From positions 266,589 to 330,588 of the forward strand of contig MJCC01000010.1 in the NCBI GenBank assembly GCA_001766655.1: a stretch of 64,000 nt of DNA, given 5' to 3'. Shown here one piece after another: positions 1 to 10,044 of the stretch. Made by a program: the position numbers and the translations under genes. A model generated the notes under the pieces. It was not told the DNA's origin, ran no database searches, and worked only from the letters and a program-made list of their open reading frames with translations. Numbering within the stretch: position 1 is the stretch's first letter; the number at the start of each line of letters is the position of its first letter. Source of the stretch: Phytomonas francai (taxonomy: Eukaryota > Euglenozoa > Kinetoplastea > Trypanosomatida > Trypanosomatidae).

Positions 1-429
1 CGCCAGCAGGAGGAGGAGCGGCTGGTTTCTCGGGATGGTGTGAGGAGTTCTTCTGCTGAATCGGACCGTGTATTGGCTGAGAAGGCGCTGCTTCGGACAG
101 TCTTATGCTGTATGAATGAAAATAAGAGGGCGACTTCGCTTCCTTCAAGATTGCCTAATAATGTCTCTCTTACAACCGTGGAGGTTAACCGACTCGAGGC
201 TATAGCAAGGGCAAAAATTTTACGCGATATGCAGGATGCAAGGCTAAATCTTTTAGAAAATTTTATGTTAGGCACACAACTGTTAACATGTGAAATTAGG
301 GGATCTGTATCATCGGGTGTTTCGGTTAGTGATCAGCAGGTTCCTCTAACGTTCAATCGTTTTTTCAAAAATGGTGATGATTCTGACGACTTTGTGGACG
401 TTGACATGTCTCAAAAAGGCTCCAGATAG
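1..429 (+). CDS. 3' end of an unrecognised protein gene (partial)
   Basis: The frame is open from the first base of the window and ends at a TAG at 427-429, so this is the C-terminal ~142 residues of a longer protein that starts outside. The visible part opens with a run of Gln/Glu/Arg. It continues with a probably helical stretch in the middle (region of EVNRLEAIARAKILRD) and finishes with an acidic tail (DDSDDFVDVDM). No domain is recognisable. It is co-oriented with all genes up to 27.7 kb, so it belongs to the same polycistronic unit. Being the last ~140 codons of a longer open frame with a natural stop, it is very likely a real gene end, but its function is unknown. Confidence 0.6.
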   Translation, partial: RQQEEERLVSRDGVRSSSAESDRVLAEKALLRTVLCCMNENKRATSLPSRLPNNVSLTTVEVNRLEAIARAKILRDMQDARLNLLENFMLGTQLLTCEIRGSVSSGVSVSDQQVPLTFNRFFKNGDDSDDFVDVDMSQKGSR

Positions 430-1138
430 ATACAAGTTTTAAATATTAGATTCTGGAATTAAAAACCGCTAATTTTCACAGTATTAGTGTTGTACTCAAG
501 CATGTTATGTGATATAGTAGAGAGAGGGAATACATGGCAAAGAGTGCCTTAGATACCTAAGACGGGTGATGGTAGGTATGTAAACCAATCATTACGCCAA
601 CAAGCTTTGTGTTCAGGGGGCAAAACCTCTTGTTGCTTATTCGAAGGGTCTTGCTATGATCAATTTTTCCATTTCAAAATGATGATTTGGTCAACAATGA
701 TACGTATACAATCGATTAAGTTCTATACAATGATCTGAATTCAACCGTTACGTGTTATTAACTTCGTGAAACTTTCGAACAATTTTATCCATAGTGTGGT
801 GCAGGTTTGATGCCTTAGACAATGGGTAGCAAAACATTCGGAAGGCCATGTAAGGGTTCACTGAAAGTAATCGTAGAAACTATTGATGATCGAGTCTATC
901 ATATGGGATCTGCAATATGCATTAATGCAGTCCAAGCGTTTAAATGACTTTTTTCCACACCTGATTTTGTATTGTGTTATATATATTTTTCTTGTAATTT
1001 AATAGAGACATATCTACAAGTTTACTTAATAACAGCACTTATACCAACAATTTACCAGATTCGTGCACAACCAAGATTTTTCCTGATTATTATTATTTAT
1101 AAATAAACTTACTCTTCAAAGTAATAAAAGGGGAAACT
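430..1138. other. AT-rich spacer between genes
   Basis: No coding potential is seen. The right part has a T-rich tract around 984-996 followed by an AG at 1004-1005, a plausible spliced-leader acceptor for the CS-domain gene about 135 bases before its ATG. This assignment is inference only. Confidence 0.4.
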
Positions 1139-1810
1139 ATGTCAGAATCCATATTCGCGGAACAGGAAGCACCGGTCCTGGATGACAAGCCATCGACTGT
1201 TAGTGAGACGGAGAACACAGTAAACAAGGCTGAGGGTAAGGCAGATGCCCCACGCCCAAAGAATAGCTCGTATTACTACTGGCATGGACACGAAAAAGAG
1301 CGCGCAAAGGTTGGTGATGTAGCCCCGATGCCAACCCCTGTTTTGGTAAGCCGTGAAGACATGACGGAGAAACCGTCCTCTGTGCAGCTTCCCAAGACGG
1401 TAAAGAAGTACCAGTGGTGTGATGAGGACTCCAAGAGACTTTCGGTGTACGTGCAGGTCGCTGATGAAGAGGGTGAGGAGCTGGTCGATGGCTCTGTTGA
1501 GGTCGAGATCCTCGCAAAATCTCTGCGAGTAAGCTTTTCCACCAAAATTGCTCCATCCGCTGCGCGAAACTGCAAGCAGCTTCATCTTTTTCTCGCCAAA
1601 AAGGTCAACCCGAGTGCGTCTTCATACAGGATAAAGTCCTCTAAGCAGGAGATCTGCTTAAAGCTTCTCAAGGCACAGGATGGGACATGGTTTGATCTTG
1701 TGGGCACCCCCGTTTCTGATACCGACGACGATCAAGATGTGGAGGATGATTTACTCGAGAATAAGACGAATAATGCGGATGGTGAAGACATAAGTAACAG
1801 TGCGGAGTGA
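1139..1810 (+). CDS. CS-domain (p23/HSP20-like fold) protein
   Basis: This 223-residue protein has a CS domain at about residues 88-188. The domain starts with KKYQWCDEDSKRLSVYV and has the alternating beta-strand pattern of p23/SGT1-type co-chaperone modules, including a TWFDLVG end strand where many CS domains have a conserved Trp. A short N-terminal motif, SYYYWHGHEKERA at residues 44-56, precedes it and resembles the segment found before the CS domain in small kinetoplastid CS proteins. Both ends are acidic and probably disordered. Known CS domains bind HSP90 or act as scaffold modules; the partner here is unknown. The ATG at 1139 is the first in the frame. The fold call is fairly sure; a specific role is not. 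Confidence 0.8.
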   Translation: MSESIFAEQEAPVLDDKPSTVSETENTVNKAEGKADAPRPKNSSYYYWHGHEKERAKVGDVAPMPTPVLVSREDMTEKPSSVQLPKTVKKYQWCDEDSKRLSVYVQVADEEGEELVDGSVEVEILAKSLRVSFSTKIAPSAARNCKQLHLFLAKKVNPSASSYRIKSSKQEICLKLLKAQDGTWFDLVGTPVSDTDDDQDVEDDLLENKTNNADGEDISNSAE

Positions 1811-1831
1811 TAACCATCTTGTTTTCCTCCC

Positions 1832-1867
<36 letters not shown>

Positions 1868-3729
1868 TGTTATTATTATTTAATCAACAATGAATATGTC
1901 GCAAATATAGCCTCCCAAAGCTTTGGGAGAATGTACCACAGAACCTCCTTGAACCACGCAAGTTTCATTTCCATTGTTCACATCTCAAGGGGTAGTTTTC
2001 GCTCTAATATATATATATATATATATAATCTGTTGTTAGTTTCAGTGGTTTTCTTGCCTGCTGGGAAGCACATATGGGAGGATGAAAGATTTGCATCAAT
2101 GCGTTTTATTCTCAAAAATGGGATAAAACATCAATTTGGTCAAGCCGTCTCTGATACACTGTATTATCACATACTTAATATTTTATTTTGGTGGGTGGAT
2201 ATTTTTTATTAATAAATCATATTAAATTAATGTTCAATTGTGAGCTAAATCATTCTGAAGATAGAATTTTCGGCTGTAGTTAGTTTCTACTTTCATGTTC
2301 CGTATCAGTGAATAGTATATTTTTGGGCAAGCAAGGGTGTATTGAATTTTTTGTATTTCTTTCCTTTCTCTTTCTTGGTTGTTTCACTACAAAATAAGGA
2401 ATGGTATACTTTTTTTTTGAAGGTAGTTCAAGCTTTTCCCGAAATTTTACTAACACAGAGGTTATCTATGGTTAGCACATAAATTTAATTTATTCTAGCC
2501 TGTCATTTATAAAAAAATTAAACCATCACAAGTGAAGGGTAAATAAATAGTGAATTTACTAAATGGAAAGAGCTATTCGAAAGCTGTAGATACGAATCAC
2601 GTAGCTATTGCCGACTAAAAAGTTTCCCTTTCGTTTGTGTGTCCATTTAAGTCTTAAACACTATTGTTTTAGTACGCAAACAGCAACGGAAAGCAAAAAG
2701 GGAAAATAATAGACCAAATCTTTGAACTGATTTACCTTCTTAAGACCAATTTATCTTACAGTTGTAACAAGTGATATTTATCGTTTAGATTTTCGGATCA
2801 GAAATTGAGATCGTAAAAATAAGCCTACTAAAACTGAAAATAAGAAAACAGGGGCTGCTTATCTTCTCCCATCCTCAAACGGAAGATTAATCTTTTCCCC
2901 TCATTTTGGTCTAAGTACCTGACGACTTTCTCTGATAAATATTTCCCATAGGTTCTTTTTTATAAACTTCTCCTTCGTAGCCTTTTTTCTTTGGAGCTTT
3001 CAAAATTGTTATTAGACTTGAAAATCGGTTGAATAGCATGTTTTAATGTTATAAAGTGGCAGTACGTTTGTATCTCGTTTTCTCTTTTTTTTTATTTGGA
3101 TCCTGAAGTGCTAAAATTTGCAAAAGTCGAAAATAAGTAGTCGTTTGTTCCCGAGAGTAATAGAGCTTAATAAGGGATTATTAAACTCTGAATCTTCTTC
3201 TGCCATCAACAAGATTACGGAAAACTTTAAATCTAGACAGAAATTTATTGATATTTGAAAAATTTTAAGGAAAGCCTTTTTGCTTATAGTTATTAAGATT
3301 ATTTTTTAATGTCTTTTATTAGCTTTAATTGTATACATATATAATACCTCGCTGATACTTTCACTTGTATTTCTGATTATCATGCAATATTGCTTTTACA
3401 GTTTTTTATTGTATTGATTTATACGTTATTCGTATCATACATTCTCTTGACACCTCGAATCTTACCAAGCTTGCACAGACGTCCATATATCAATCTGTAG
3501 GGGAAAGTAAAGGTTGGAAGGACGGTACCAAGCGAGCAGCATAAATTTTTTTTTCAATAAAATTTCTCGCCAAGGAATTAGGTGGGACAAAGACGATAGC
3601 AATAAATTTCCCATTGACCGGAGAAATAGACGTATTCCAACGAGTTTCTTCCAAATTCAAGAAAGCGCTTTGAAGATTGCTCTGACTTGTTGCTCTTTTA
3701 GCAATTCAACCTGAAATCAACCCGTTACA
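1811..3729. other. 1.9-kb AT-rich spacer
   Basis: The segment holds the TAT microsatellite and an (AT)n run at about 2006-2026, otherwise AT-rich sequence with many T-runs. Short open frames (1931-2212, 3514-3714) look like chance: they run through simple repeats or have no recognisable composition. No RNA gene was recognised. It is long for a trypanosomatid spacer. Confidence 0.5.
1832..1880. repeat. (TAT)n microsatellite
   Basis: An almost perfect TAT/ATT trinucleotide array lies just downstream of the CS-domain gene stop, with one interruption (ACTGT) near 1867. Confidence 0.9.
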
Positions 3730-4977
3730 ATGTGTGCAAATGATCTAGAATCTAGAATGATCTCTAACAATATGACATTCTCACGAGAGAAATTGCTTGT
3801 TTCACCCTTTCAGATCGATGATGCAGATAATCTGTTTAATTTTGATATCGCATTATGCATCCAGTCGAACGAGAGTATACTTTCGGAGTTTTCGGAGTCG
3901 CTCTTGTTTTCATTCCCTACCTTTTCCAAGCATAGATGTGGCATTCCCACTTCTAAATATTTCAGGGGGGATGATAGGGCAGCGGATTTCGATATGGATG
4001 TAGCGCAGTATCCCCTCTTACGAACAAACCGATATTTTCCGAGTGAACTGACAGGGAATGAAGTCCTTTTACAGAAAATGCTCGAGGGTACGAGCCCTGC
4101 TACCACGAAGTGCCCGAAGGCGCTCGATATTAAGCTTCTTATGACCGGCGAGGAATTCACCCGTACCCCGACGATGTCCACCCATCGCAACCTTTCCGAC
4201 GCCCAGCCCTTCCTCTCCTCCTCGTCCTTTCCCCACTCGACATCGCTGCCTGTGTCGGACAACAGCCCTGCCGTCCCCGCGGCGTTGCCCGACGCGATCA
4301 CGATCCGGCCGTCGAGCGCGCGCGGCCCCCTTCGCGTCCGCGCGGACGCGTCCTGCGCCGGGGCCCTGCCGTCCCCCGCCTCCCCCAGCCCCTCCTGCGG
4401 CGCGCGCTTCTTCGCGGCCGACGGGGCGCCCGGGGTGGGGCTGCGGCGGGCGCTCTGCCACGGCACCAAGTCCGCCTTCCTCGACCTCACCCGCAACAGC
4501 CTGGACGACTTCATCGAGCTCGCGCTCGTCGGGACCGCCTGGATCCCCCCCGACGTCCTGTTACACGCCCTGTGCCTCGTGAACCGGCTCACGGGGCGCT
4601 ACCCTGGCTGGCACACGCGGCCCCTCGCGGAGCCCGGGGCCGCGCGAATCCACTGGACGGGCTCGACAAGCCTGCGCTGCTTCCTCGCGGTCCTGATGCT
4701 GTCGAGCAAGTTCCACGGCGACACCATCTACGACGCCGCGTCCGTGTGCGAGGTTGTGGACAGGGTGCGGAGCTACCAGGTGGAGCGGGGGCGGCGGGCC
4801 GCGCGGGAGCCTCCCGCGGGCGGGGTCTACCTCCGTCTGAGGCCCGCGCGCCTCAACCTGTGTGAGCAGCGCGTATTTCAGGCCCTCGGGTGCGCGGTGT
4901 GGGTGACCCCGTCGGAGTTCAACGCATGCTGTGCGCACGTTGAAGCTCTAGGGCGGGATAAACTATGGGTTGCTTAA
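3730..4977 (+). CDS. PHO80-type (P/U-type) cyclin
   Basis: This 415-residue protein has a C-terminal cyclin box at about residues 258-400. Helix-like segments are LDDFIELALVGTAWIPPDVL, the adjoining VNRLTGRYPGW, the LRCFLAVLMLSSKFHGD core, and NLCEQRVFQALGCAVWVTPSEF. The order and spacing match the PHO80-like CYC family of kinetoplastids, which binds CDK-related kinases (CRKs). The N-terminal 250 residues are low complexity, with Ser/Pro/Ala-rich stretches, and are probably unstructured. The first ~130 codons are AT-rich; from about 4200 the sequence becomes extremely GC-rich. The ATG at 3730 is the first in the frame. Which CRK it partners cannot be read from the sequence. Confidence 0.8.
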   Translation: MCANDLESRMISNNMTFSREKLLVSPFQIDDADNLFNFDIALCIQSNESILSEFSESLLFSFPTFSKHRCGIPTSKYFRGDDRAADFDMDVAQYPLLRTNRYFPSELTGNEVLLQKMLEGTSPATTKCPKALDIKLLMTGEEFTRTPTMSTHRNLSDAQPFLSSSSFPHSTSLPVSDNSPAVPAALPDAITIRPSSARGPLRVRADASCAGALPSPASPSPSCGARFFAADGAPGVGLRRALCHGTKSAFLDLTRNSLDDFIELALVGTAWIPPDVLLHALCLVNRLTGRYPGWHTRPLAEPGAARIHWTGSTSLRCFLAVLMLSSKFHGDTIYDAASVCEVVDRVRSYQVERGRRAAREPPAGGVYLRLRPARLNLCEQRVFQALGCAVWVTPSEFNACCAHVEALGRDKLWVA

Positions 4978-7472
4978 GATCAAAATAGGAAAAAGAAAGA
5001 AAGACGCAGCAAGTGTCCTAAATGCTTTGTGTAGTACTGTGCCGCCATGGTTTCTCATGCGTCTGCCTGCTTAGGTACTGTTATTTTATAGCGAACATGT
5101 GGAATGTCGTTTATTTTTTGCTCATTGGAAGTTCCACATTTTTTATTTGAGCTTTGGCTCAAGTATAGGTGTAGTTTGCTGCTTTTAAAAAGCCAGCATG
5201 TGTAAATATTATATGGAGTATATCTACATGTGCAGAGTTTTCATTTTATTTTTTCATCTATAAATTCTGTTAATCTATACCTATATCTATATATATCTAT
5301 ATATATAGATATATAATATTTTAGTAGTTTCTCTTTATTTTTTTTTTTCCGTTGAATCACTTCTAGTACACTATTTTAAAATTGTCAAAAGCAAATAGTA
5401 TGTGCAAATTTGTTCCTGTCTAGGCCATTGTTGGTTCAACGAGGTCACTCATTTTTTAAAAAGTTTTCAGCATCTTGAGTGTTTTACCTCCCTCTTTACA
5501 TTGAGCTTTATCAAATAAATTACAACAAACAATGTAATAGATTTAATTAATTTTAAAACAGCATTTCAATTCAGGGAAAGGGTACTTTTACTATATTTTT
5601 AAAAACTGATTTGTATTTAGATGTTTTTTATGTAGTAATCTAACCAATAGCAGAATGTTGGCATCACGAAAGCGAAATGGGTTTATACTTGTTGATTTTC
5701 ATAAATTGCACTCGTAGGCTTATAGGTGCACAGGAAAAATTTCAGAATATCCTTTTTTATTGATGTCTAAAGAAGCTTTATCGTTGAAACTTTTACCCTC
5801 ATTTCACAGCTTTATTGTCCTTGCTTTTTAAATCGGTGCCTATGCTTTGGGTATCTTCATTGAAGTTGATGTCCATAGGCACTATACCTTCATTTGGTTT
5901 CATCTTTAAAATAATTGGGAAAGAAACAATAATTGGCTTTCACAGTTAAAAAGAGATTCTTGCTTAGCATACAGACTAGAAAAAGTCGTGAAGTAATCGA
6001 GGAGCAAAATATCATGGCAAACATTTAAAAAGAATAAATGCAGGGGGTGGAAAATACTCGCATCTGAGAGGTTCAGTATATATATGTATTCATGTTTCTT
6101 ATATGTCTAATGGGATAATCATAATGAAATGCATTACTTTCGTTTTCTGAAATAGTAAGGGTGTGAATGAATATATGCTAAAGTAATTTAGCTTAATATC
6201 CTGTGGTTTTTAAATAAAAAATATTATTATTTCCAGCTTGCTATATTGCTAAACCTTTTATAGTTCACTTGTCCACTTATTATCTCATTTCTTTAGTTAG
6301 GGATTATTTCGTTTTTTTTTTAGTTTGATGTTACTCCTTATTTGTGAAACATCAACACTGATTCTGAGACTTGATTTATGCCACAGATTCCTTTCTGTCT
6401 ACTGTGCACTGAAGAAAAGATTTCCATTTTGTTCCTTTTCAAGCATATACTTCTTGATTTCTTGAGTTAGCAAAGCTATGGCCATTGCCATCTCGATATC
6501 TATCTATCCATGCGTCTTTGCTTTTATCCATATAGCTATCCTTTTTTTAGCTTGATTCTCTTTGGTTTTCTTTTACTTTCAGTTTTCATCTTAATAGTTA
6601 TTAAGCTTGATATATGTATATATATGTGTGTGTGTGCAGATACATGGGTTTTACCCTCCATCTTTTTTCGAAAATCAAAAAGATTAATCTAAGCTTTACA
6701 TTTTTTTTGTGAGAATAATTGGATGAGGAGGAAGTAATTTATCGCTAAAAATAGGTAAAACGGAATTTAAAAATTCAGAATGAAAAGGTATAGATTTATG
6801 CACAATACATAGTTTTCGTTGGAATGTATTCGGGGGCGGGGGAAAGAGTGTACACAAAACGGCTTTTTTTCACTCTCACTCTCTCAGCAAGAGGGACGTA
6901 AAAAGAATTAGTAAAAGCTTAAAATAATTGATATACGTATCATTATAAAGTTTGAATTTTTTTTTGAAACCCCTATTTTTGACTTGTTATTGTGAAGAAG
7001 GGATTTAAAGCAAAAATGAACTTATCATTTTAAACTAATCCGAAGCACATTTTTGTTTATAATTCTTTAGAAATGGATATGTTTCTGAGATTAAGAGGCG
7101 CTAGGATTCCTACGCGTAGTTCATTAGCCATTTTTTTTTTGTATGCCTAGTTCTTTTGCTTCAATCGAACAGTCTTTAAATAATAATATTTTATTTTAAG
7201 AGCATGATAATAACAATGCTGAATAGTCTACGGTGCACTAATTCCTCTTATGCTACTTTTTGGCTTCTTTAGTTGGGGGAAAAGTTTTCTTAGCGTAAAT
7301 TAGTTACACGGATTCTGACAAGAAACGAACTCGTCTCCTTTTTTACGAAGAAGTTATTTCCCCAACGCGAGCCCTCTCAGAAGCTACGTCTTGGTCTAGT
7401 TTGTTTTCATCAAGGGTCTGTCTTCCTCAGTATTTCGACCGCTAACAGCTGTTCCATAGACGACGACTCGAC
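4978..7472. other. 2.5-kb AT-rich spacer
   Basis: This is the longest gene-free stretch inside the plus-strand cluster. It carries AT simple repeats, including an inverted-repeat-like TATATAGATATA tract near 5282-5320 and TA/TG repeats near 6608-6640. There is no convincing reading frame, tRNA or other RNA gene. Near the right end, a pyrimidine tract finishes in CTTCCTCAG with the AG at 7429-7430, a good spliced-leader acceptor candidate 42 bases before the formyltransferase ATG. Confidence 0.5.
7429..7430 (+). other. candidate spliced-leader acceptor AG
   Basis: The AG ends the tract GTCTGTCTTCCTCAG, with the ATG of the formyltransferase gene 42 bases downstream. An earlier AG at 7379-7380 after CCCTCTC is an alternative. 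Inference from kinetoplastid trans-splicing rules. Confidence 0.35.
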
Positions 7473-9629
7473 ATGTGCCGTTCACTACGCAAGCTCTCAA
7501 GCTGCTGCTTCCCAATACCGTGTCGTATTCTCTTAAGCTCCGCCGTTACCAAAAAACACGGGATGCGTTTCAGCATCAGAGAACTCCATGACGGTGGTGA
7601 ATACTTTCGCGACAGTCTTGGGGCATTATCAGATTCCCAGACTACCTTCAACTTGCAAAATGGTGAAGACGTTGAACCCTGTAGCCGAGGTACTTCTGGG
7701 ATGCAACGTGCTCCGTCGCCTGAACCAATCGAGGCTATCGTACCCCGTATCCTCTTCTTTGGTGGTGACGTGGTATCCTTGGCCTCTCTTAAAGCGTTGC
7801 ACACGCGAATGCGCAGCATCCTTAGCCACGTTACTCGCTCCCACCCCCCTTGTGAGGTCTTTGGAAGGAGATACGATGAGCGCATCGAGGCTCTTGTGAG
7901 GGATCATCTCACGATCGTCTGCCCTTCGCTGCCGAATGGCCTTTCGCCGAGAGAGGCTGCGAAGATCTACAGCCGGCAGTACCCCATCGCGCGCTACGCG
8001 GCAACTGAGGGGCTTCGCGTGATCCCGGTCGACCACCCCCGCTCCCTCGCGAAGAGCCGGTTGCTGCAGGAGATGCTGGGGGGCGCTTCTGATCTCGCGA
8101 AGGTCGATTGCGCCGCAGCGGCGAGGCCTGAAAGTGAGGGCACCACTACCCTGCCACCATGGACCTGGCGCGCTGCCGGGCGCCCTTTGCGTGATTTCGA
8201 CCTCGCCATCGTCGTCTCCTTTCGTTATTTTCTACCCGAAAGGCTCCTGTGTGAGCTGCCGTGCACGATCAACATGCACCCTTCGCTGCTTCCGCGCTAT
8301 CGCGGCGCGAGCCCGATCTTCTCGACGCTAATGCGGAACGAGACGGAAGGGGGCGCGAGCGTGATTCGTCTTCCACCAGGAAAGGCCGCGATGGATTCTG
8401 GCGACATTCTCTGGCAGCGCCGCATGCCCATCCCGAGCGAGATGGATATCCGTGGTTATCTACCCTTAGTTGTAGAACTGGGGGCGGCGGGGTTATGTGA
8501 GGTGGTCTTCGGGGCGCCCGACAGCAGCTCAGCGCCTTTGCCGACGATGCACCCTACGTCCGATGGGATCCCGAGCGCCCTGGGGGTCGGGCAGGGGTCT
8601 GGGGCGTGGCGCGGCGAGGATGTCCCCGCCGAGGCGGCCCTCGCGCCGTCCGTGCGCGGCGCGTTCTCGGATTGGCCGCGGGGCTTTGCCCGCCGGCTGG
8701 GGGCCGCCGTCCCCCAGTCCGCCGCGCCCGTCCCGCACTTCGCCGTCGACCCTTTCCACGCCCCGCTGCTGCCGAGGAGCGCGGCGGGGCTCCGGTTTCG
8801 TTCCCTGTCCGGGGCGGACGTCTTTGGGGTCTGGCGCGCCTTCGCCGGCGGCGCCTACTTCCACCCGTCCGTCAACGCGACGCTGGACAAGGGACGGACC
8901 CCGGCCGGGGCCCGGCTGCTCGAGTGCGCGCGGCGCCGTCTGGCGCGTGGGGCGCGATCGGCCACGCCCCGCGCGCGCGGAAAGCCTTCTGGCGATGCGG
9001 CGTCGGTGCGGGGGGGCGGAGGGGGCCCTGATCAGGGCGGTCGTACCGCCGACGAGTCGTCCGCGAAAACGTTGCGCGATCGCGCCGTGGAAGAGCTCCG
9101 GGTTAGCTGTACCTTTACGATGGCACTGAATCCTGTCTTGGTGCCAAGTTGCGTGCTTGAGGAGCTGAAGGAGTTGGAGGCTGGTGATCACCTATGTTTT
9201 TATCAGCCATTGTCGCCGCTTGGCTCGCGGGAGCACACATGCCCTACCGATAACTATTGTTCTTCCATGGAAAGCGGTGGTGACGAAACCATTGAACAAG
9301 TAACGGAAACTGGAGGGAAACCTACGGATGTCGCGTTGTCTATTGTTCGACCTGGTGAGGATAATCCTTGTGCTAAGGAGGGTGGTGAGTCTTTCCCTGG
9401 TTGCGCTTCCACGCCGCATTCTCAAGAGCAGCTCATACCACCTGGGACTGGTTACTTCCCAAAGTGCGCGAAGGAAATTGGTGCCATCAAGTGTCGGCAT
9501 GCGTGGTTTTTTTGGAAGCAAGCGCATCTTAAGTTTGCCCCACGCCCGCAGACGGCGGGTTTGCTCTGCAAAGGCTTGGGTATGAAGACAGGGGTACTGT
9601 ATACTGGTCTTTTTTCAGAGTATAGTTGA
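7473..9629 (+). CDS. FMT: methionyl-tRNA formyltransferase (mitochondrial type)
   Basis: The 718-residue protein has the formyltransferase catalytic domain at about residues 90-350. It starts with the Rossmann strand PRILFFGGDVVSLASL and contains the signature INMHPSLLPRYRGASPI, with Asn267 and His269. Asp308 follows in MDSGDILW. These three match the catalytic Asn-His-Asp of FMT/GARFT enzymes. The enzyme formylates Met-tRNA for organellar initiation; in trypanosomes the substrate is the imported elongator tRNA-Met, and the enzyme there is unusually large. The C-terminal domain appears split. One part lies around residues 445-475 (VFGVWRAFAGGAYFHP), and the end strands (KEIGAIKC, AWFFWK) sit at the extreme C-terminus after a long insertion. 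The N-terminus is basic and Cys/Ser-rich, compatible with mitochondrial import. The middle third is very GC-rich. Confidence 0.88.
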   Translation: MCRSLRKLSSCCFPIPCRILLSSAVTKKHGMRFSIRELHDGGEYFRDSLGALSDSQTTFNLQNGEDVEPCSRGTSGMQRAPSPEPIEAIVPRILFFGGDVVSLASLKALHTRMRSILSHVTRSHPPCEVFGRRYDERIEALVRDHLTIVCPSLPNGLSPREAAKIYSRQYPIARYAATEGLRVIPVDHPRSLAKSRLLQEMLGGASDLAKVDCAAAARPESEGTTTLPPWTWRAAGRPLRDFDLAIVVSFRYFLPERLLCELPCTINMHPSLLPRYRGASPIFSTLMRNETEGGASVIRLPPGKAAMDSGDILWQRRMPIPSEMDIRGYLPLVVELGAAGLCEVVFGAPDSSSAPLPTMHPTSDGIPSALGVGQGSGAWRGEDVPAEAALAPSVRGAFSDWPRGFARRLGAAVPQSAAPVPHFAVDPFHAPLLPRSAAGLRFRSLSGADVFGVWRAFAGGAYFHPSVNATLDKGRTPAGARLLECARRRLARGARSATPRARGKPSGDAASVRGGGGGPDQGGRTADESSAKTLRDRAVEELRVSCTFTMALNPVLVPSCVLEELKELEAGDHLCFYQPLSPLGSREHTCPTDNYCSSMESGGDETIEQVTETGGKPTDVALSIVRPGEDNPCAKEGGESFPGCASTPHSQEQLIPPGTGYFPKCAKEIGAIKCRHAWFFWKQAHLKFAPRPQTAGLLCKGLGMKTGVLYTGLFSEYS

Positions 9630-10044
9630 TCTGTACAGCGGGGTATGCGGGGTTCTTTATCTACAAAGACGAATATGATTCGCACGAGGTTGTTTTTTTT
9701 CGCAATTTTGTTACATTTATTACCTTTTCCCCACCCTAGTCGCTCTTCACCTCTAAAAAGTGAGCTTTATTATTTTTCTTCCATTGACAATGGAGTATCT
9801 CACGCATTGAGGTACTTATCTCTGTATGGAGGTGTATCATACTAACAAATAATGACCCAACAGCCATATCAGGAAAACAACACGGAATTCATTTGAGAAT
9901 ATTGATTAATAATCAATCTATGTTTACATTTTTTATCCTCACCCTGATTAACAATTTTGTATTTTCGTGTTTCTAACGAATTATGAATCACAACAATGCT
10001 AAAGCCAAGGTAGTTACAGGTTTAACATTTTTTAGTGTGCCAAG
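9630..10044. other. spacer before the helicase gene
   Basis: AT-rich sequence with a T-rich pyrimidine tract near 9950-9975. A CAG at 10018-10020, or the AG at 10034-10035, could be the trans-splice acceptor for the next gene. No gene is seen. Confidence 0.4.

Noticed and set aside
1931..2212. 93-codon open frame
   Set aside because: It passes through an (AT)n repeat and has no recognisable features.
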